Origin: a bacterium
GTDB lineage: Bacteria; UBP6; UBA1177
NCBI GenBank assembly: GCA_017405875.1
Contig: JAFQZM010000005.1
Span: forward strand, 1-64,000
Reading direction: 5' to 3'
Length of the DNA stretch: 64,000 nt
Part shown: piece by piece, positions 52,530 to 64,000 of the stretch
How positions within the stretch are numbered: position 1 is the stretch's first letter
How the letters are laid out: each line of letters opens with the position of its first letter
Translations under genes and position numbers: made by a program
Notes under the pieces: model-generated
Told to the model about the DNA's origin: nothing
Seen by the model: only the letters and a program-made list of their open reading frames with translations
The model's database searches: none

Positions 52530-55500
52530 ATGGAAAAAATCGTAATTGCAAACGATTCGACTCTTGAAAACGTGAGGTTGAATTTCAGGCACATCCTGCC
52601 GAAAAGCGAAGAAATCGAGGAAAAACGCGGAAGTTTCAAGCCTCTCGAAACTTTATCGGGGAAAGTGCCGGAAAATTTCTTTCCAGCGGCTCTAACTTCG
52701 ATGTCTGCGGCAGAAGCTCTGAAGACACTCACCGGAAACGACGAACTCGAACTTTTTTTCACGCTGCTCCTTTCAAATCCTTCCGAATACGGGCTTTTTG
52801 AAAAACTCAAAAGCGCATCTTCTTCGATAAGCAAAGAAAACTATTTGAATTTACTGATATTTTTACTGATAAAAACAGGTTTTGCGAATGATGAGCTTAT
52901 TGATGAAATAAAGAAACATCTCACAGAATCTGATCCGGTAACCGACCTAATCCTCTCTTTTTACGACAAAGCTCCGCACGAAATAACCGATACAAGCTCG
53001 ATGGAATCGCTCTGCGCCTCGTTTTTTGAAGCGGTCAAAGCCGAAAAAGCCGGAGATTACGGCAAAGCGTTCACTCTCATGCTCAAAGTTTTCGAAGAAT
53101 CCGACCTTCACCCCTTCATTTTCGAGATCCTGAAGTTCTACATCATGCAGTACAGCGGAATTTCGCCCGAAGATATCGCCGCATTCACCAAAAAAGTGAC
53201 CGAAAGTTCACTTGCAGTTTCGTTCACGACGGTAAAATTCGTCGAATTCTGCTATTACTATAAAAATAATATAGAAGACAAACTCGAAGAAACAGTCTCG
53301 GTACTTGCCGAAAACACCGATTCAGTCTTCATTTTAAACATCATCGCTCCGATTCTCTACAAATACAGAAAATGGCATCTCGTCGGAAAATTCTACAAAC
53401 TCTCTTCCAAAAAAGCGCTCGGTGCAGAAAAAACGATGTATCTCGAACTGCTCGCCGACATCTATGAAAACAAACTGGAACTCCCCGATTTTGCTGCCGA
53501 AATATACAGAAACATCGCCGAAGAAGATCCTGTGAACTGTACGTTCTCACTTTCGAAAGCAGCCGCAATATACGAAGAAAACGGTTCCTGGGAAAAACTG
53601 GCTTCGCTCTATTCGATGGTTGCCGAGAGGGAAAACAACACCGCAAATCAGGCTTTATTCTTTTATAAAACGGGCGAAATATTCAAAACCAGACTGAACG
53701 ATCACGACAAAGCCGTCGAATACTTTGAAAAAAGCATCGCCGCACGCTATTCGTCCGAAGCTGCAAGAGCACTGGCCGAACTCTCATTTGCGGCAAAAAA
53801 CTATGACCGCTATATCGAACTTCTCGAGTACGAACTTAAAAGCGCTTTTGAAGACTCAGAGCAGATAAAAATACTCGAAAAGCTCTCCGACTGCTGCATA
53901 AACAACACCGGCGACCTTGTAAAAGCTGAAGGTTATTTAACACAAATACTTGATATTGCTCCTAAAAATCTTACTGCAGTCAAAAAACTCGGAAAGATAT
54001 ACTACAGAACGAAAAACTGGGAAAAACTCACCGAAATCAACTTCAAAGAGATTGATATTTCAAAGGATCTTGCCGAAATTGCAAACCTTTACTACAAAAA
54101 CGGCGTTATTTTTTACGAAAACATCAAAGATCTGACACGCGCTACCGAGTGTTTCAGAGAGCTTCTTGAAATCGAACCGGAACATCTGCCAGCTCTTTTC
54201 TACCTTGAAAAGATATTTGCAAAGACAAAAGATGCCGCGGGATCAAATCTTGTGGTTTCTCAGATTGCAGATATGACAAGATCGGAAAAATCAAAAATAT
54301 CACTTTCGTACCTTACCAAGCTTGCAATGATTCTCAGAGAAACAGGAAAAACAAAAAAAGCAAACGAAATATTTTCAGAAATACTTAAACTCTATCCCGA
54401 AAACATAACCGCAAAGGAAAATTTAAGGATGTCCGAGGGAAAGGCCGACTTTGCCAACATTGAAACAAAACTGGTAGATTATAATGATTACGATTTCGGA
54501 TTGTTCATAGAATATATAAAACAAAGCAATTCCTCTTTTATGACAGAGGAGATCCTTAAGCGTGAAAATTCGTCATTCTGGAAAGAACTTTACTTTTTAT
54601 ACAAAAAAGGAACTTTCGAAAAATCAGAAACGCCTTACAGCGACAAAGAGAAATTTGTTCTTTCACTCCTTGAAAAAGATTTTTCAATCGACATTTTAAC
54701 TAAAAATTCAGCTAAGAAAACAGCTTTGATGTTCTTAGTCGGCGAATATATAAAAGCAGGATTTTTTGAAGGAATTTCGATTATATTGGACTACTACCTG
54801 AAATTCGAACCGAAAAACAAACGGAAAATCTGGTCATTATTCTTTAAAGGTTGCGAAAATCCGACACTTCAGGATGACCTTGAAGAGCTGCTGACGACAG
54901 CCGAAGACAACCGGACTTACGACATTGTGAAAGAGATTCTGGAGCATATTTACATCAAAAACAAAGATTTCGACACGCTCCTTTTCCTCAGAAACGTCAC
55001 ATTCCAGAGAATTGAAGACAACAGAGAAAAATGCCGTTTTATCGATGAAACGATCTCTCTTGCCGGAGAAAGCATCGCTCCGTACAAACTTATGGATTTA
55101 TACAGAAACCGTATCAATTTTACAGATTATGAAAATCTGGATGATTTCTTGAAAATTTATGAACCTGCCCTTTCGGAAATCGGAGCAAATTCGATTCTGA
55201 TTCCAATATATGAAAAAAAATGGGATAAAGAAAAAGAAACTGTTTCGGGCGAAAAACTCCTTAATATTTATATAACTAAAAAGGATTGGAAAAACGCCGG
55301 AAAAATCGCCGAAGAGCTTTTCAAAAATGATAAAACGACCGCTTCTCTCGAACGCTATATCTCGATTTTAAAAGAATCGGGCGATAACGAAGCGGCTCTT
55401 CAAATCATAAAAACGGAACTTTCGTCATCTACTGATGAAGCGCAGAAAACCAAACTTAAGGGAATGCTTTTCGAAATACTCACCGAAACCGGTAATATGG

Positions 55501-56495
55501 AAGAAGCTGCTGAATTTTTTGCAGATTCTCCGCAGGAAAGAGCTAAAACCGAAGAAAAGATCCGCGAATACATAGCTGAAGAAAATTTCGAGGCTGCGGA
55601 AAAGGCAACAAATGTTTTCATCACTGAAAACTTGAAAAAACAGGTGCTCTTATCTCTTTCGGCAAAAGGTAAAAACGACACGGAAAAAGAAAACGAGCTT
55701 CTGAAATCTACAGTTTTTGAAGCTGTAAAAAACAAAGATCCCTACCCTATGCACCGCCTTACCGAACTCAATCAGGATAAAAAACACTTTACTCTTTTCC
55801 TTAAAAAAGCACTCGATTTTATCGGCGAAGGCGAGGGAATTTCAACAGAGCCGTTCCCAAATTTCTTCGCCCTTGAAAAAGAAAAACTTTTTGAATTTGT
55901 CGGCTTCAACGAAAAGGACGACTTTTTAAGAGAGTTTGTCCAGATAATTTCAACGATACCGAACAAAACAAAAATAACGGCAAAACCGCTTCACACCAAC
56001 AAGCACCGCATTTTGACACAACTTATTGAATATATTAAACTTTTATGCAACTTTGACGAGCTTGAAGGCTTGTGGGATGAGGAGACTCAGACTCCGGTAA
56101 AAGCTGTTCTTTCGCAGGTTCCATACATTATTTTCGGTCCGGATTCGCTAAAAACCGACTTTGAAAAACTCAAATTCCTGACGCTCCGAGAATCTTTCCT
56201 TCTCTCCTGCGGGCTTGACAACACTTCACCCGAAACAGCGGAAAAAATCTTAACGACGCTTCAGGGAGCCGTAAAAGAGAAAATAAAATTTGCAAGAAGT
56301 ATCCGTCCGAAATTACAGAACAGAGCGCTTGAACTCGTGAGATTCCTCGAAAACACTGATGAATCCGAAATAAAATCGTATCTTGAAAAATTAGGCGAAG
56401 CCTCGCTCTGGCACGCATTCTACCTCGATCCGGAGATTGAAGAAACAAAGGACAACCCGAAAACAGAAGAATTCATAAACCGCTATTTCCTGTGA
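52530..56495 (+). CDS. Large tetratricopeptide-repeat protein
   Basis: The 1321-residue protein has no signal peptide and is almost wholly helical. Degenerate TPR-like helix pairs run from about 190 to 1050, for example NHDKAVEYFEKSIAARYSSEA-like, TRATECFRELLEIEPEH and KKANEIFSEILKLYPEN. The C-terminal 250 residues lack clear repeats. It is probably a cytoplasmic scaffold. The ATG follows GGAGGG. No family name can be given. Similar giant TPR proteins occur in deltaproteobacteria-like genomes. It precedes rlmB-rnc on the same strand. Confidence 0.8.
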   Translation: MEKIVIANDSTLENVRLNFRHILPKSEEIEEKRGSFKPLETLSGKVPENFFPAALTSMSAAEALKTLTGNDELELFFTLLLSNPSEYGLFEKLKSASSSISKENYLNLLIFLLIKTGFANDELIDEIKKHLTESDPVTDLILSFYDKAPHEITDTSSMESLCASFFEAVKAEKAGDYGKAFTLMLKVFEESDLHPFIFEILKFYIMQYSGISPEDIAAFTKKVTESSLAVSFTTVKFVEFCYYYKNNIEDKLEETVSVLAENTDSVFILNIIAPILYKYRKWHLVGKFYKLSSKKALGAEKTMYLELLADIYENKLELPDFAAEIYRNIAEEDPVNCTFSLSKAAAIYEENGSWEKLASLYSMVAERENNTANQALFFYKTGEIFKTRLNDHDKAVEYFEKSIAARYSSEAARALAELSFAAKNYDRYIELLEYELKSAFEDSEQIKILEKLSDCCINNTGDLVKAEGYLTQILDIAPKNLTAVKKLGKIYYRTKNWEKLTEINFKEIDISKDLAEIANLYYKNGVIFYENIKDLTRATECFRELLEIEPEHLPALFYLEKIFAKTKDAAGSNLVVSQIADMTRSEKSKISLSYLTKLAMILRETGKTKKANEIFSEILKLYPENITAKENLRMSEGKADFANIETKLVDYNDYDFGLFIEYIKQSNSSFMTEEILKRENSSFWKELYFLYKKGTFEKSETPYSDKEKFVLSLLEKDFSIDILTKNSAKKTALMFLVGEYIKAGFFEGISIILDYYLKFEPKNKRKIWSLFFKGCENPTLQDDLEELLTTAEDNRTYDIVKEILEHIYIKNKDFDTLLFLRNVTFQRIEDNREKCRFIDETISLAGESIAPYKLMDLYRNRINFTDYENLDDFLKIYEPALSEIGANSILIPIYEKKWDKEKETVSGEKLLNIYITKKDWKNAGKIAEELFKNDKTTASLERYISILKESGDNEAALQIIKTELSSSTDEAQKTKLKGMLFEILTETGNMEEAAEFFADSPQERAKTEEKIREYIAEENFEAAEKATNVFITENLKKQVLLSLSAKGKNDTEKENELLKSTVFEAVKNKDPYPMHRLTELNQDKKHFTLFLKKALDFIGEGEGISTEPFPNFFALEKEKLFEFVGFNEKDDFLREFVQIISTIPNKTKITAKPLHTNKHRILTQLIEYIKLLCNFDELEGLWDEETQTPVKAVLSQVPYIIFGPDSLKTDFEKLKFLTLRESFLLSCGLDNTSPETAEKILTTLQGAVKEKIKFARSIRPKLQNRALELVRFLENTDESEIKSYLEKLGEASLWHAFYLDPEIEETKDNPKTEEFINRYFL

Positions 56496-56579
56496 TATTA
56501 TTTATTACTTCTATTTTTTTGACTATCATGATTCTACCGATAGAATCGCCCGGAAAATGTTTTTTTAGGAAGGTTTTTT

Positions 56580-57326
56580 ATGGCAAAATCGTCTATTGAA
56601 TATGTCTACGGCATAAATTCGTGCTTTGAAGTTATCCGCGGCGGCAAAAGAAAAATTTACCAGGCTTATCTGAATGAAAAGTCTTCAAACAATCCGCGCA
56701 TCAAAAAACTTGCTGAATTTATTGAGAAAAAAGAAATAAAACTTGAATGGGTTTCCCGTGAGCGGCTCAATCAGCTTTCGGGCTCGACCGACAATCAGGG
56801 TGCAGTCATCCGCGCTTCGGTTTACAAATACGCAGAACTTGAAGAAATCATCGGCAAAAAGAAAATCCTTCTTTTCGACAACGTCGAAGATCCGCATAAT
56901 GTCGGCGCAATTTTAAGAAGTGCAGAAATTTTCGGTTTTGATTCGATCCTCATGCCGGTTCGCGGCGTTCCCGAAATTTATCCTTCAGTCATCAAAGTGA
57001 GTGCCGGCGCAAGCGAACATCTCAACATCGTAAGAGAATCAAGTTCAAACGTATATGTCAAAAATCTTCAGGAAAAACACGGATATACTGTAATTGCTCT
57101 TGACGGCGCGGGCAAAAGTTCGTTTGAAGACGTCAAGGCTGTAAACCCTGAAAAAATACTTCTCGTTATCGGCGGCGAAGACAAATCTGTCGGTCAGTAC
57201 ATTTTGAACTGCGCCGATTTCGTCGTTTCGATAAGGCAGTTCGGCAAAATAAATTCACTCAACGCTTCCGTTGCCGCAAGTATCGCGATGTACGCTTTAG
57301 GAGGAGACAATGTCACTGCTCGATAA
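56580..57326 (+). CDS. rlmB: 23S rRNA (guanosine-2'-O-)methyltransferase RlmB-like
   Basis: This SpoU/TrmH-family RNA 2'-O-ribose methyltransferase has 248 residues. The N-terminal substrate-binding domain (about 1-90) begins YVYGINSCFEVIRGGKRKI. The knotted SPOUT domain shows NVEDPHNVGAILRSAEIFG, VIGGEDKSVG and the cofactor-binding NSLNASVAASIAMY. The ATG follows AGGAAGG. Its 3' end overlaps rnc by 17 bases. Confidence 0.88.
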   Translation: MAKSSIEYVYGINSCFEVIRGGKRKIYQAYLNEKSSNNPRIKKLAEFIEKKEIKLEWVSRERLNQLSGSTDNQGAVIRASVYKYAELEEIIGKKKILLFDNVEDPHNVGAILRSAEIFGFDSILMPVRGVPEIYPSVIKVSAGASEHLNIVRESSSNVYVKNLQEKHGYTVIALDGAGKSSFEDVKAVNPEKILLVIGGEDKSVGQYILNCADFVVSIRQFGKINSLNASVAASIAMYALGGDNVTAR

Positions 57327-58020
57327 AACCAAAGTCGAAGAGCTTGAAAAGAAGCTCAACTATAAATTTGCAGACCTCGATCTGCTTGAGACTGCTTTCA
57401 CACACCCGAGTGCCGAAACCGCAGAAAAAGGAAAAAACTACCAGAGACTTGAATTTTTAGGTGACGAAGTCGTAGGTCTTGCCGTTTCGCGCCTGCTCTA
57501 CCTCACTTTTCCCGATGCAGAGGAAGGAAAACTCTCGAAAGCGCGCAGCAACCTGATTGACGAGCAGGGGCTGGCCTACAACGCAAAAGGGCTTGAGCTC
57601 GGAGAACTTATGATTCTCGGCAAAGGCGAAGAAAAAATGTACGGCAGAGAAAAGGATTCGATCCTTTCCGATGTCTTTGAATCGCTTATGGCGGTAATTT
57701 TTCTTGAAGCGGGCTGGATGACGGTGCTGCGCATAATAACAGGAATTTTCACGCCGCTGATCGACGCTTCTCCCGATATAATCGACCTTTTGGACCACAT
57801 CAACCGCGACTACAAATCGCGCCTTCAGGAAATCGCGCAGGAACTTTCTCTTCCCGTTCCGACCTACACGGTAATCGACAGAATGGGGCCAGAACATGAT
57901 CTCGTTTTCGTTATCGAATGTTCTTCAATGGGTTTTACATCAAGAGGTTTCGGAAGAAACAAAAAGGCTGCAGAACAGGATGCCGCGATGAAAATCCTTA
58001 AAGAAATGCGTGTCTTATAA
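57310..58020 (+). CDS. rnc: Ribonuclease III
   Basis: RNase III cuts double-stranded RNA in rRNA and mRNA processing. The 236-residue protein has the catalytic domain with YQRLEFLGDEVVGL and the late catalytic DVFESLMAVIFLE. A C-terminal double-stranded-RNA-binding domain (about 160-235) includes the RNKKAAEQDAAMKIL helix. The ATG lies five bases after a GGAGG inside the end of rlmB, indicating coupling. Confidence 0.96.
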   Translation: MSLLDKTKVEELEKKLNYKFADLDLLETAFTHPSAETAEKGKNYQRLEFLGDEVVGLAVSRLLYLTFPDAEEGKLSKARSNLIDEQGLAYNAKGLELGELMILGKGEEKMYGREKDSILSDVFESLMAVIFLEAGWMTVLRIITGIFTPLIDASPDIIDLLDHINRDYKSRLQEIAQELSLPVPTYTVIDRMGPEHDLVFVIECSSMGFTSRGFGRNKKAAEQDAAMKILKEMRVL

Positions 58021-58029
58021 TCTTAAAAA

Positions 58030-60731
<2,702 letters not shown>

Positions 60732-60785
60732 AAGAATTCCTCCTCAAAAAACAGCGGCGCATTATATTTAAAAGAGAGTTTAGGG

Positions 60786-60814
60786 CAAAAAAAACGGGGA
60801 GCCGAAGCTCCCCG
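60786..60814 (-). terminator. Rho-independent terminator of gdhA
   Basis: On the minus strand, a perfect eight-pair stem CGGGGAGC-TTCG-GCTCCCCG (60795-60814) is followed by eight T. The UUCG-type tetraloop makes it very stable. It starts 25 bases after the gdhA stop. Confidence 0.93.
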
Positions 60815-60838
60815 CAAAAAACCGAAAAACAGGTTCGA

Positions 60839-62188
60839 TTAGAAGAGTCCCTGTTCCATCATAGCGGTTGCAACTTTCTCGAATCCGGCAATGTTTGCAC
60901 CTGCAACGAGGTCGTAGCCAAGGCCGTATTTTTCAGCTGCTGCTGCTGAGTTGTCGTGGATGTTCTTCATCATCTGTTTAAGTTTTTCGTCAACTTCTTC
61001 AGCGGTCCAAACAAGTCTTTCGCTGTTCTGAGACATTTCGAGTGCGGAAACGCCTACGCCGCCTGCGTTAACTGCTTTCGACGGAGCAACGATGATGTGT
61101 TTCTGAGCGCGAAGGAAATTGAGTGCATCGTTCGTGGTCGGCATATTTGCGACTTCGATGTAGTATTTTGCGCCACATGCAGCGATTTTTTCAGCCTGCG
61201 GCATTTTGACGTCATTCTGCATAGCTGACGGCATAACGACATCACATTTTACGCCCCAAGGTTTCTCGCCTGCTACGAATTTGCATCCGAATTTGTCAGC
61301 GTACGGTTTAACGTGCATCGGGTCTTTAGCTCTCATTTCAAGAAGGAAATCAACCTTCTCAGGAGTTGCTACGCCGTCTTCGTCAAGGATGTATCCGTCA
61401 GGACCCGAAAGGGTGATGACTTTTGCACCAAGCTGCATAGCTTTCTTGCAGATACCCCATGTAACGTTGCCGAAACCAGCTGCTGCGATCGTTTTTCCTT
61501 TGATCGTGTCGCCTTCGTGTTTGAGAACGTTCTCAAGGTAGTAAACTGCGCCGTAACCGGTAGCTTCAGGACGAATGAGCGATCCGCCGTAGGTAAGGCC
61601 TTTACCGGTAAGAACGCCGTTTTCCCAAACGCCTTTAAGTCTTCTGTACTGACCGTAAAGGTAACCGATTTCTCTTCCGCCTACACCCATGTCACCAGCG
61701 GGAACGTCGATGTCCGGGCTGATGTAACGGTAAAGAGCAGTCATGAAGCTCTGGCAGAAACGCATAACTTCTGCATCAGATTTGCCTGCAGGATCGAAGT
61801 CCGAGCCGCCTTTTGCGCCGCCGATAGGAAGACCGGTAAGCGAGTTTTTGAAGGTCTGCTCGAAGCCGAGGAACTTAATGATTCCTTCGTAAACGTTCTT
61901 CTGGAAACGAAGTCCGCCTTTGTACGGTCCGATTGCGCCGTTGAACTGGCATCTCCAACCACGGTTGGTGTGGGTGTTGCCCTGATCGTCAGTCCATACA
62001 ACTCTGAACGTGAACATTCTTTCCGGCTCAGTCATGCGGTTAAGAAGGTCAGCCTTCTCATACTCAGGATGAGCGTCAACAACAGGTGAAAGAGAAGAAA
62101 GGACTTCTTCTACAGTCTGAACGAATTCGGGTTCGTTAGCGTGTTTCGCTTTTACGTTTTCGATAACGCTTTCTACATACTTGTTCAT
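60839..62188 (-). CDS. gdhA: Glutamate dehydrogenase (hexameric type)
   Basis: GdhA interconverts glutamate and 2-oxoglutarate plus ammonium. The 449-residue protein is of the small hexameric class. It shows GGLRFQKNVYEGIIKFLGFE, the catalytic-Lys motif LPIGGAKGGSDFDP, PAGDMGVGGREIGYLYG, and the nucleotide-binding AAAGFGNVTWGICKKA. NADP preference is likely from family but not proven. The ATG at 62188 follows GGAGG. An upstream in-frame start would place coding sequence over the ribosome site. Confidence 0.96.
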   Translation of the reverse strand: MNKYVESVIENVKAKHANEPEFVQTVEEVLSSLSPVVDAHPEYEKADLLNRMTEPERMFTFRVVWTDDQGNTHTNRGWRCQFNGAIGPYKGGLRFQKNVYEGIIKFLGFEQTFKNSLTGLPIGGAKGGSDFDPAGKSDAEVMRFCQSFMTALYRYISPDIDVPAGDMGVGGREIGYLYGQYRRLKGVWENGVLTGKGLTYGGSLIRPEATGYGAVYYLENVLKHEGDTIKGKTIAAAGFGNVTWGICKKAMQLGAKVITLSGPDGYILDEDGVATPEKVDFLLEMRAKDPMHVKPYADKFGCKFVAGEKPWGVKCDVVMPSAMQNDVKMPQAEKIAACGAKYYIEVANMPTTNDALNFLRAQKHIIVAPSKAVNAGGVGVSALEMSQNSERLVWTAEEVDEKLKQMMKNIHDNSAAAAEKYGLGYDLVAGANIAGFEKVATAMMEQGLF

Positions 62189-62247
62189 ATAAACCTCCAT
62201 AAAAAAAAGGATTAAAAAAACAAACCCCAATGAACATAAATCGGCGT

Positions 62248-62276
62248 CTTATAAGTAATAAAAATTACTTAGTCAA
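62248..62276 (-). promoter_or_regulatory. gdhA promoter with palindromic spacer
   Basis: Minus strand: TTGACT (62271-62276), a 17-base spacer and TATAAG (62248-62253). The perfect palindrome AAGTAAT-AAAA-ATTACTT (62253-62270) fills the spacer almost exactly, as expected of a repressor operator. Confidence 0.6.
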
Positions 62277-62310
62277 ATAAAAACCAAAAAATTTTTTTAT
62301 TCCTTAAAAT

Positions 62311-62339
62311 TTGCACATTCCCCTTTTCCGTGCTAATTT
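62311..62339 (+). promoter_or_regulatory. Possible promoter of the MATE gene
   Basis: TTGCAC (62311-62316), a 17-base spacer and TAATTT (62334-62339), 27 bases before the ATG at 62367. Weak -10. Confidence 0.35.
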
Positions 62340-62366
62340 CCGCGGCTTTTTGTTTTTGGTGGTTTT

Positions 62367-63695
62367 ATGAAGAAAAATATCACTGAAGGTTCGATCCCGA
62401 AAATCCTGCTTGACATGGCTCTGGGTATGCTCATCGGCCACATCGCGATGACAGCCTTCAACCTGACCGACACATATTTTGTTTCCAAGCTGGGAACGCT
62501 TGAACTTGCTGCAATGAGCTATACTTTTCCCGTCGTCATGCTCGTCAACCACTTTCTTTTCGGCATCGGACTCGGCACAAGCGCCGTCATTTCGCGTGCC
62601 ATCGGGCAGAAAAACTTTCCTGAAGTCAAGCGTATTTCGACCGACAGTCTTTTCCTTATAATCTGTCTCGGAACTTTTTTCGGAATTGCCGGACTTCTCA
62701 CGATAAGGCCGATTTTCAGCGCGCTCGGAGCAAAAGGCGAAACGCTTGAACTTGTCCTCAGGTATATGAGAATCTGCTGTTACGGAATGCCGGTCGGCGC
62801 CGTTCCCGCCGTAATAGACAACGAGATCAGAGCTACGGGCGACACAAAAACACCGGGACTAATCATGGTTACAGTCGTAGTGATAAACGTCATTCTTGAC
62901 CCGCTTTTCATTTTCGGTGTCGGTTTCTTCCCGAGAATGGGAATCGAAGGCGCAGCTTTAGCCACAATGATTGCAAAAATCGTTAGTGCGATCCTTGTAG
63001 TAAGTTTCATGCAGTTCAGGATGAAAATGTTCGATTTTTCGAAACTTAAACTTTCTGTAACTTTAGGCTCTTGGAAAAAAGTCCTCTGGCTCGGAATCCC
63101 GACATCGCTTTCGCTCATGCTCATGCCGATTTCAAACGCTATAGTCACAAGAATTACGGCTGGTTACGGCGATGAAGCAGTCGCATCTTTAGGCGCCGGA
63201 ATAAAAATCGATTCGCTCCTTCTCGTCGGTGTTTTCTCGCTTTCGAGCGTTCTCCTTCCCTTCACCGGTCAGAATTACGGCGCGGCAAGGATCGACAGAA
63301 TCAGGAAAGCGCTCAAAATTTCCGAACTTTTCTCGCTATGCTGGGGCTCTTTCATGATGCTGATATTCATTCTTTTCCGCAGAAATATCGCCTCGATGTT
63401 CACCGAAGACCCGGTCGTTCTCAAATATATAATGGAATATATGCTCATAATCGGACTTTCCTTCCCTGCAATCGGCGCTTCGATCATGTGCGTCAACGTC
63501 ATAAACGGACTTCACAAACCGATCCGCTCGACAATGCTCAATTTCATGAGAACGATAGTCATGCTCATTCCCGCAGTCTGGCTGGGAGGCAAAATTGCGG
63601 ATGTCACCGGCATCTTCGCCGCGATCTCGACAACGAGCATAGTTGCGTTTTTCATCTATCACGCAACCGTGAAAATCACAATGGAAAAAATATGA
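62367..63695 (+). CDS. MATE-family efflux transporter
   Basis: The 442-residue inner-membrane protein has the twelve hydrophobic helices and pseudo-twofold repeat of MATE exporters, which expel drugs or metabolites using Na+ or H+. Characteristic pieces are DTYFVSKLGTLELAAMSYTFP, GTSAVISRAIGQ, YMRICCYGMP and, in the second half, GAGIKIDSLLLVGVFSLSSVLLPFTGQNYG-like sequence. It is divergently transcribed from gdhA. Confidence 0.92.
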   Translation: MKKNITEGSIPKILLDMALGMLIGHIAMTAFNLTDTYFVSKLGTLELAAMSYTFPVVMLVNHFLFGIGLGTSAVISRAIGQKNFPEVKRISTDSLFLIICLGTFFGIAGLLTIRPIFSALGAKGETLELVLRYMRICCYGMPVGAVPAVIDNEIRATGDTKTPGLIMVTVVVINVILDPLFIFGVGFFPRMGIEGAALATMIAKIVSAILVVSFMQFRMKMFDFSKLKLSVTLGSWKKVLWLGIPTSLSLMLMPISNAIVTRITAGYGDEAVASLGAGIKIDSLLLVGVFSLSSVLLPFTGQNYGAARIDRIRKALKISELFSLCWGSFMMLIFILFRRNIASMFTEDPVVLKYIMEYMLIIGLSFPAIGASIMCVNVINGLHKPIRSTMLNFMRTIVMLIPAVWLGGKIADVTGIFAAISTTSIVAFFIYHATVKITMEKI

Positions 63696-63726
63696 CGTAA
63701 CGACGTCACGACGCAACGCCGTTACG
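63693..63726. repeat. Degenerate 8-bp tandem repeat after the MATE gene
   Basis: From the MATE stop codon there are four 8-base units: GACGTAAC, GACGTCAC, GACGCAAC and GCCGTTAC. The ends (CGTAACG and CGTTACG) are complementary, so the block can also form a hairpin between the two convergent genes. Confidence 0.6.
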
Positions 63727-63736
63727 ATTTAAATTG

Positions 63737-64000
63737 CTATTTACCGATTGTTGCACACATAACAGCTTTGATCGTGTGCATTCTGTTTTCTGCTTCGTCG
63801 AAAACTTTGGAGTATCTGCTTCTGAAGACTTCGTCAGTGACTTCCATCTCGGAGATGCCGAACTTGTCGAAAATCTCTTTGCCGACTTTCGTGTTGAGGT
63901 CGTGGAAGCTCGGAAGGCAGTGAAGGAAAATGACGTCCGGATTGCCGGTAGCCTTTATCATCTTCATGTTTACCTGATAAGCCTTGAGCTGTTTGATTCT
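63737..64000 (-). CDS. argF: Ornithine carbamoyltransferase, C-terminal part
   Basis: The 3' end of a gene that enters from the right edge. About 87 residues are visible, starting in [21 protein letters not shown]. The segment [10 protein letters not shown] is the ornithine-binding HCLP motif of ornithine carbamoyltransferase, which makes citrulline for arginine synthesis or acts in the arginine deiminase pathway. The C-terminal [14 protein letters not shown] is also typical. Whether it is the anabolic or catabolic form cannot be told. Confidence 0.93.
   Translation of the reverse strand, partial: RIKQLKAYQVNMKMIKATGNPDVIFLHCLPSFHDLNTKVGKEIFDKFGISEMEVTDEVFRSRYSKVFDEAENRMHTIKAVMCATIGK

Noticed and set aside
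56520-56570. Terminator hairpin (GATTCTA/TAGAATC) between the TPR gene and rlmB
   Set aside because: The stem is AT-rich and separated from the T-run by a dozen other bases, so it is not a convincing terminator.

Overview
The window is a 64 kb piece of a Gram-negative chromosome of moderate GC. The outer membrane is implied by a TolC-type channel, MlaC and MlaE lipid-transport proteins, a beta-barrel-like protein ending in Phe, and several lipoproteins with clear lipoboxes. Most genes have a strong GGAGG ribosome site, and most recognisable sigma-70-like promoters have a 16-base spacer. Asp/Ser-rich lipoproteins, DUF1566 (Lcl) repeat proteins and a MalE-MalF fusion recall deltaproteobacterial or Myxococcota-like lineages, but the phylum cannot be fixed from this sequence alone.

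Layout. 0-9 kb: a partial lipoprotein; an operon of M18 aminopeptidase, START-like protein, clpS and clpA; a large DUF1566 lipoprotein; an alpha-oxoamine synthase-like PLP enzyme. 9-14 kb: a 1518-residue protein that is two UvrA-like proteins fused head to tail. 14.5-19.5 kb: an accessory cassette array on the minus strand (beta-barrel protein, mini-lipoprotein, PIN toxin/antitoxin, acyltransferase, lipoprotein, DUF2442/DUF4160 pair, two YafQ-like toxin/antitoxin pairs) whose members are separated by copies of related repeats. 19.5-27.5 kb: a frameshifted isochorismatase, then a long tight operon running rpsB-tsf-tolC-mlaC-queH-DUF6141-malEF behind an rpsB-type leader RNA. 27.5-37.5 kb: alr, eno, a Thr/Glu/Pro-repeat secreted protein, comM, mlaE, a prenyl synthase, a BtuF-like binding protein, a TenI/ThiE-like gene and thiH.

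37.6-48 kb is a defence and stress island: a Fic protein inserted between thiH and thiG, a broken DUF1016 nuclease, an Mrr-like endonuclease, a type IIG restriction-methyltransferase, an ORF6N/PLD-like protein, a Phd/PIN pair and a second Fic protein. It is full of palindromes, direct repeats and gene remnants. The strongest curiosity is a set of three different but individually almost perfect coding palindromes in the ORF6N gene. Both Fic genes also have their own arrays of operator-like half-sites upstream.

48-64 kb returns to housekeeping: an amidohydrolase, tyrS, an MMPL/RND transporter, a 1321-residue TPR protein, rlmB-rnc, an ankyrin lipoprotein with ligA, gdhA with a palindrome filling its promoter spacer, a MATE transporter, and the C-terminal end of an ornithine carbamoyltransferase.
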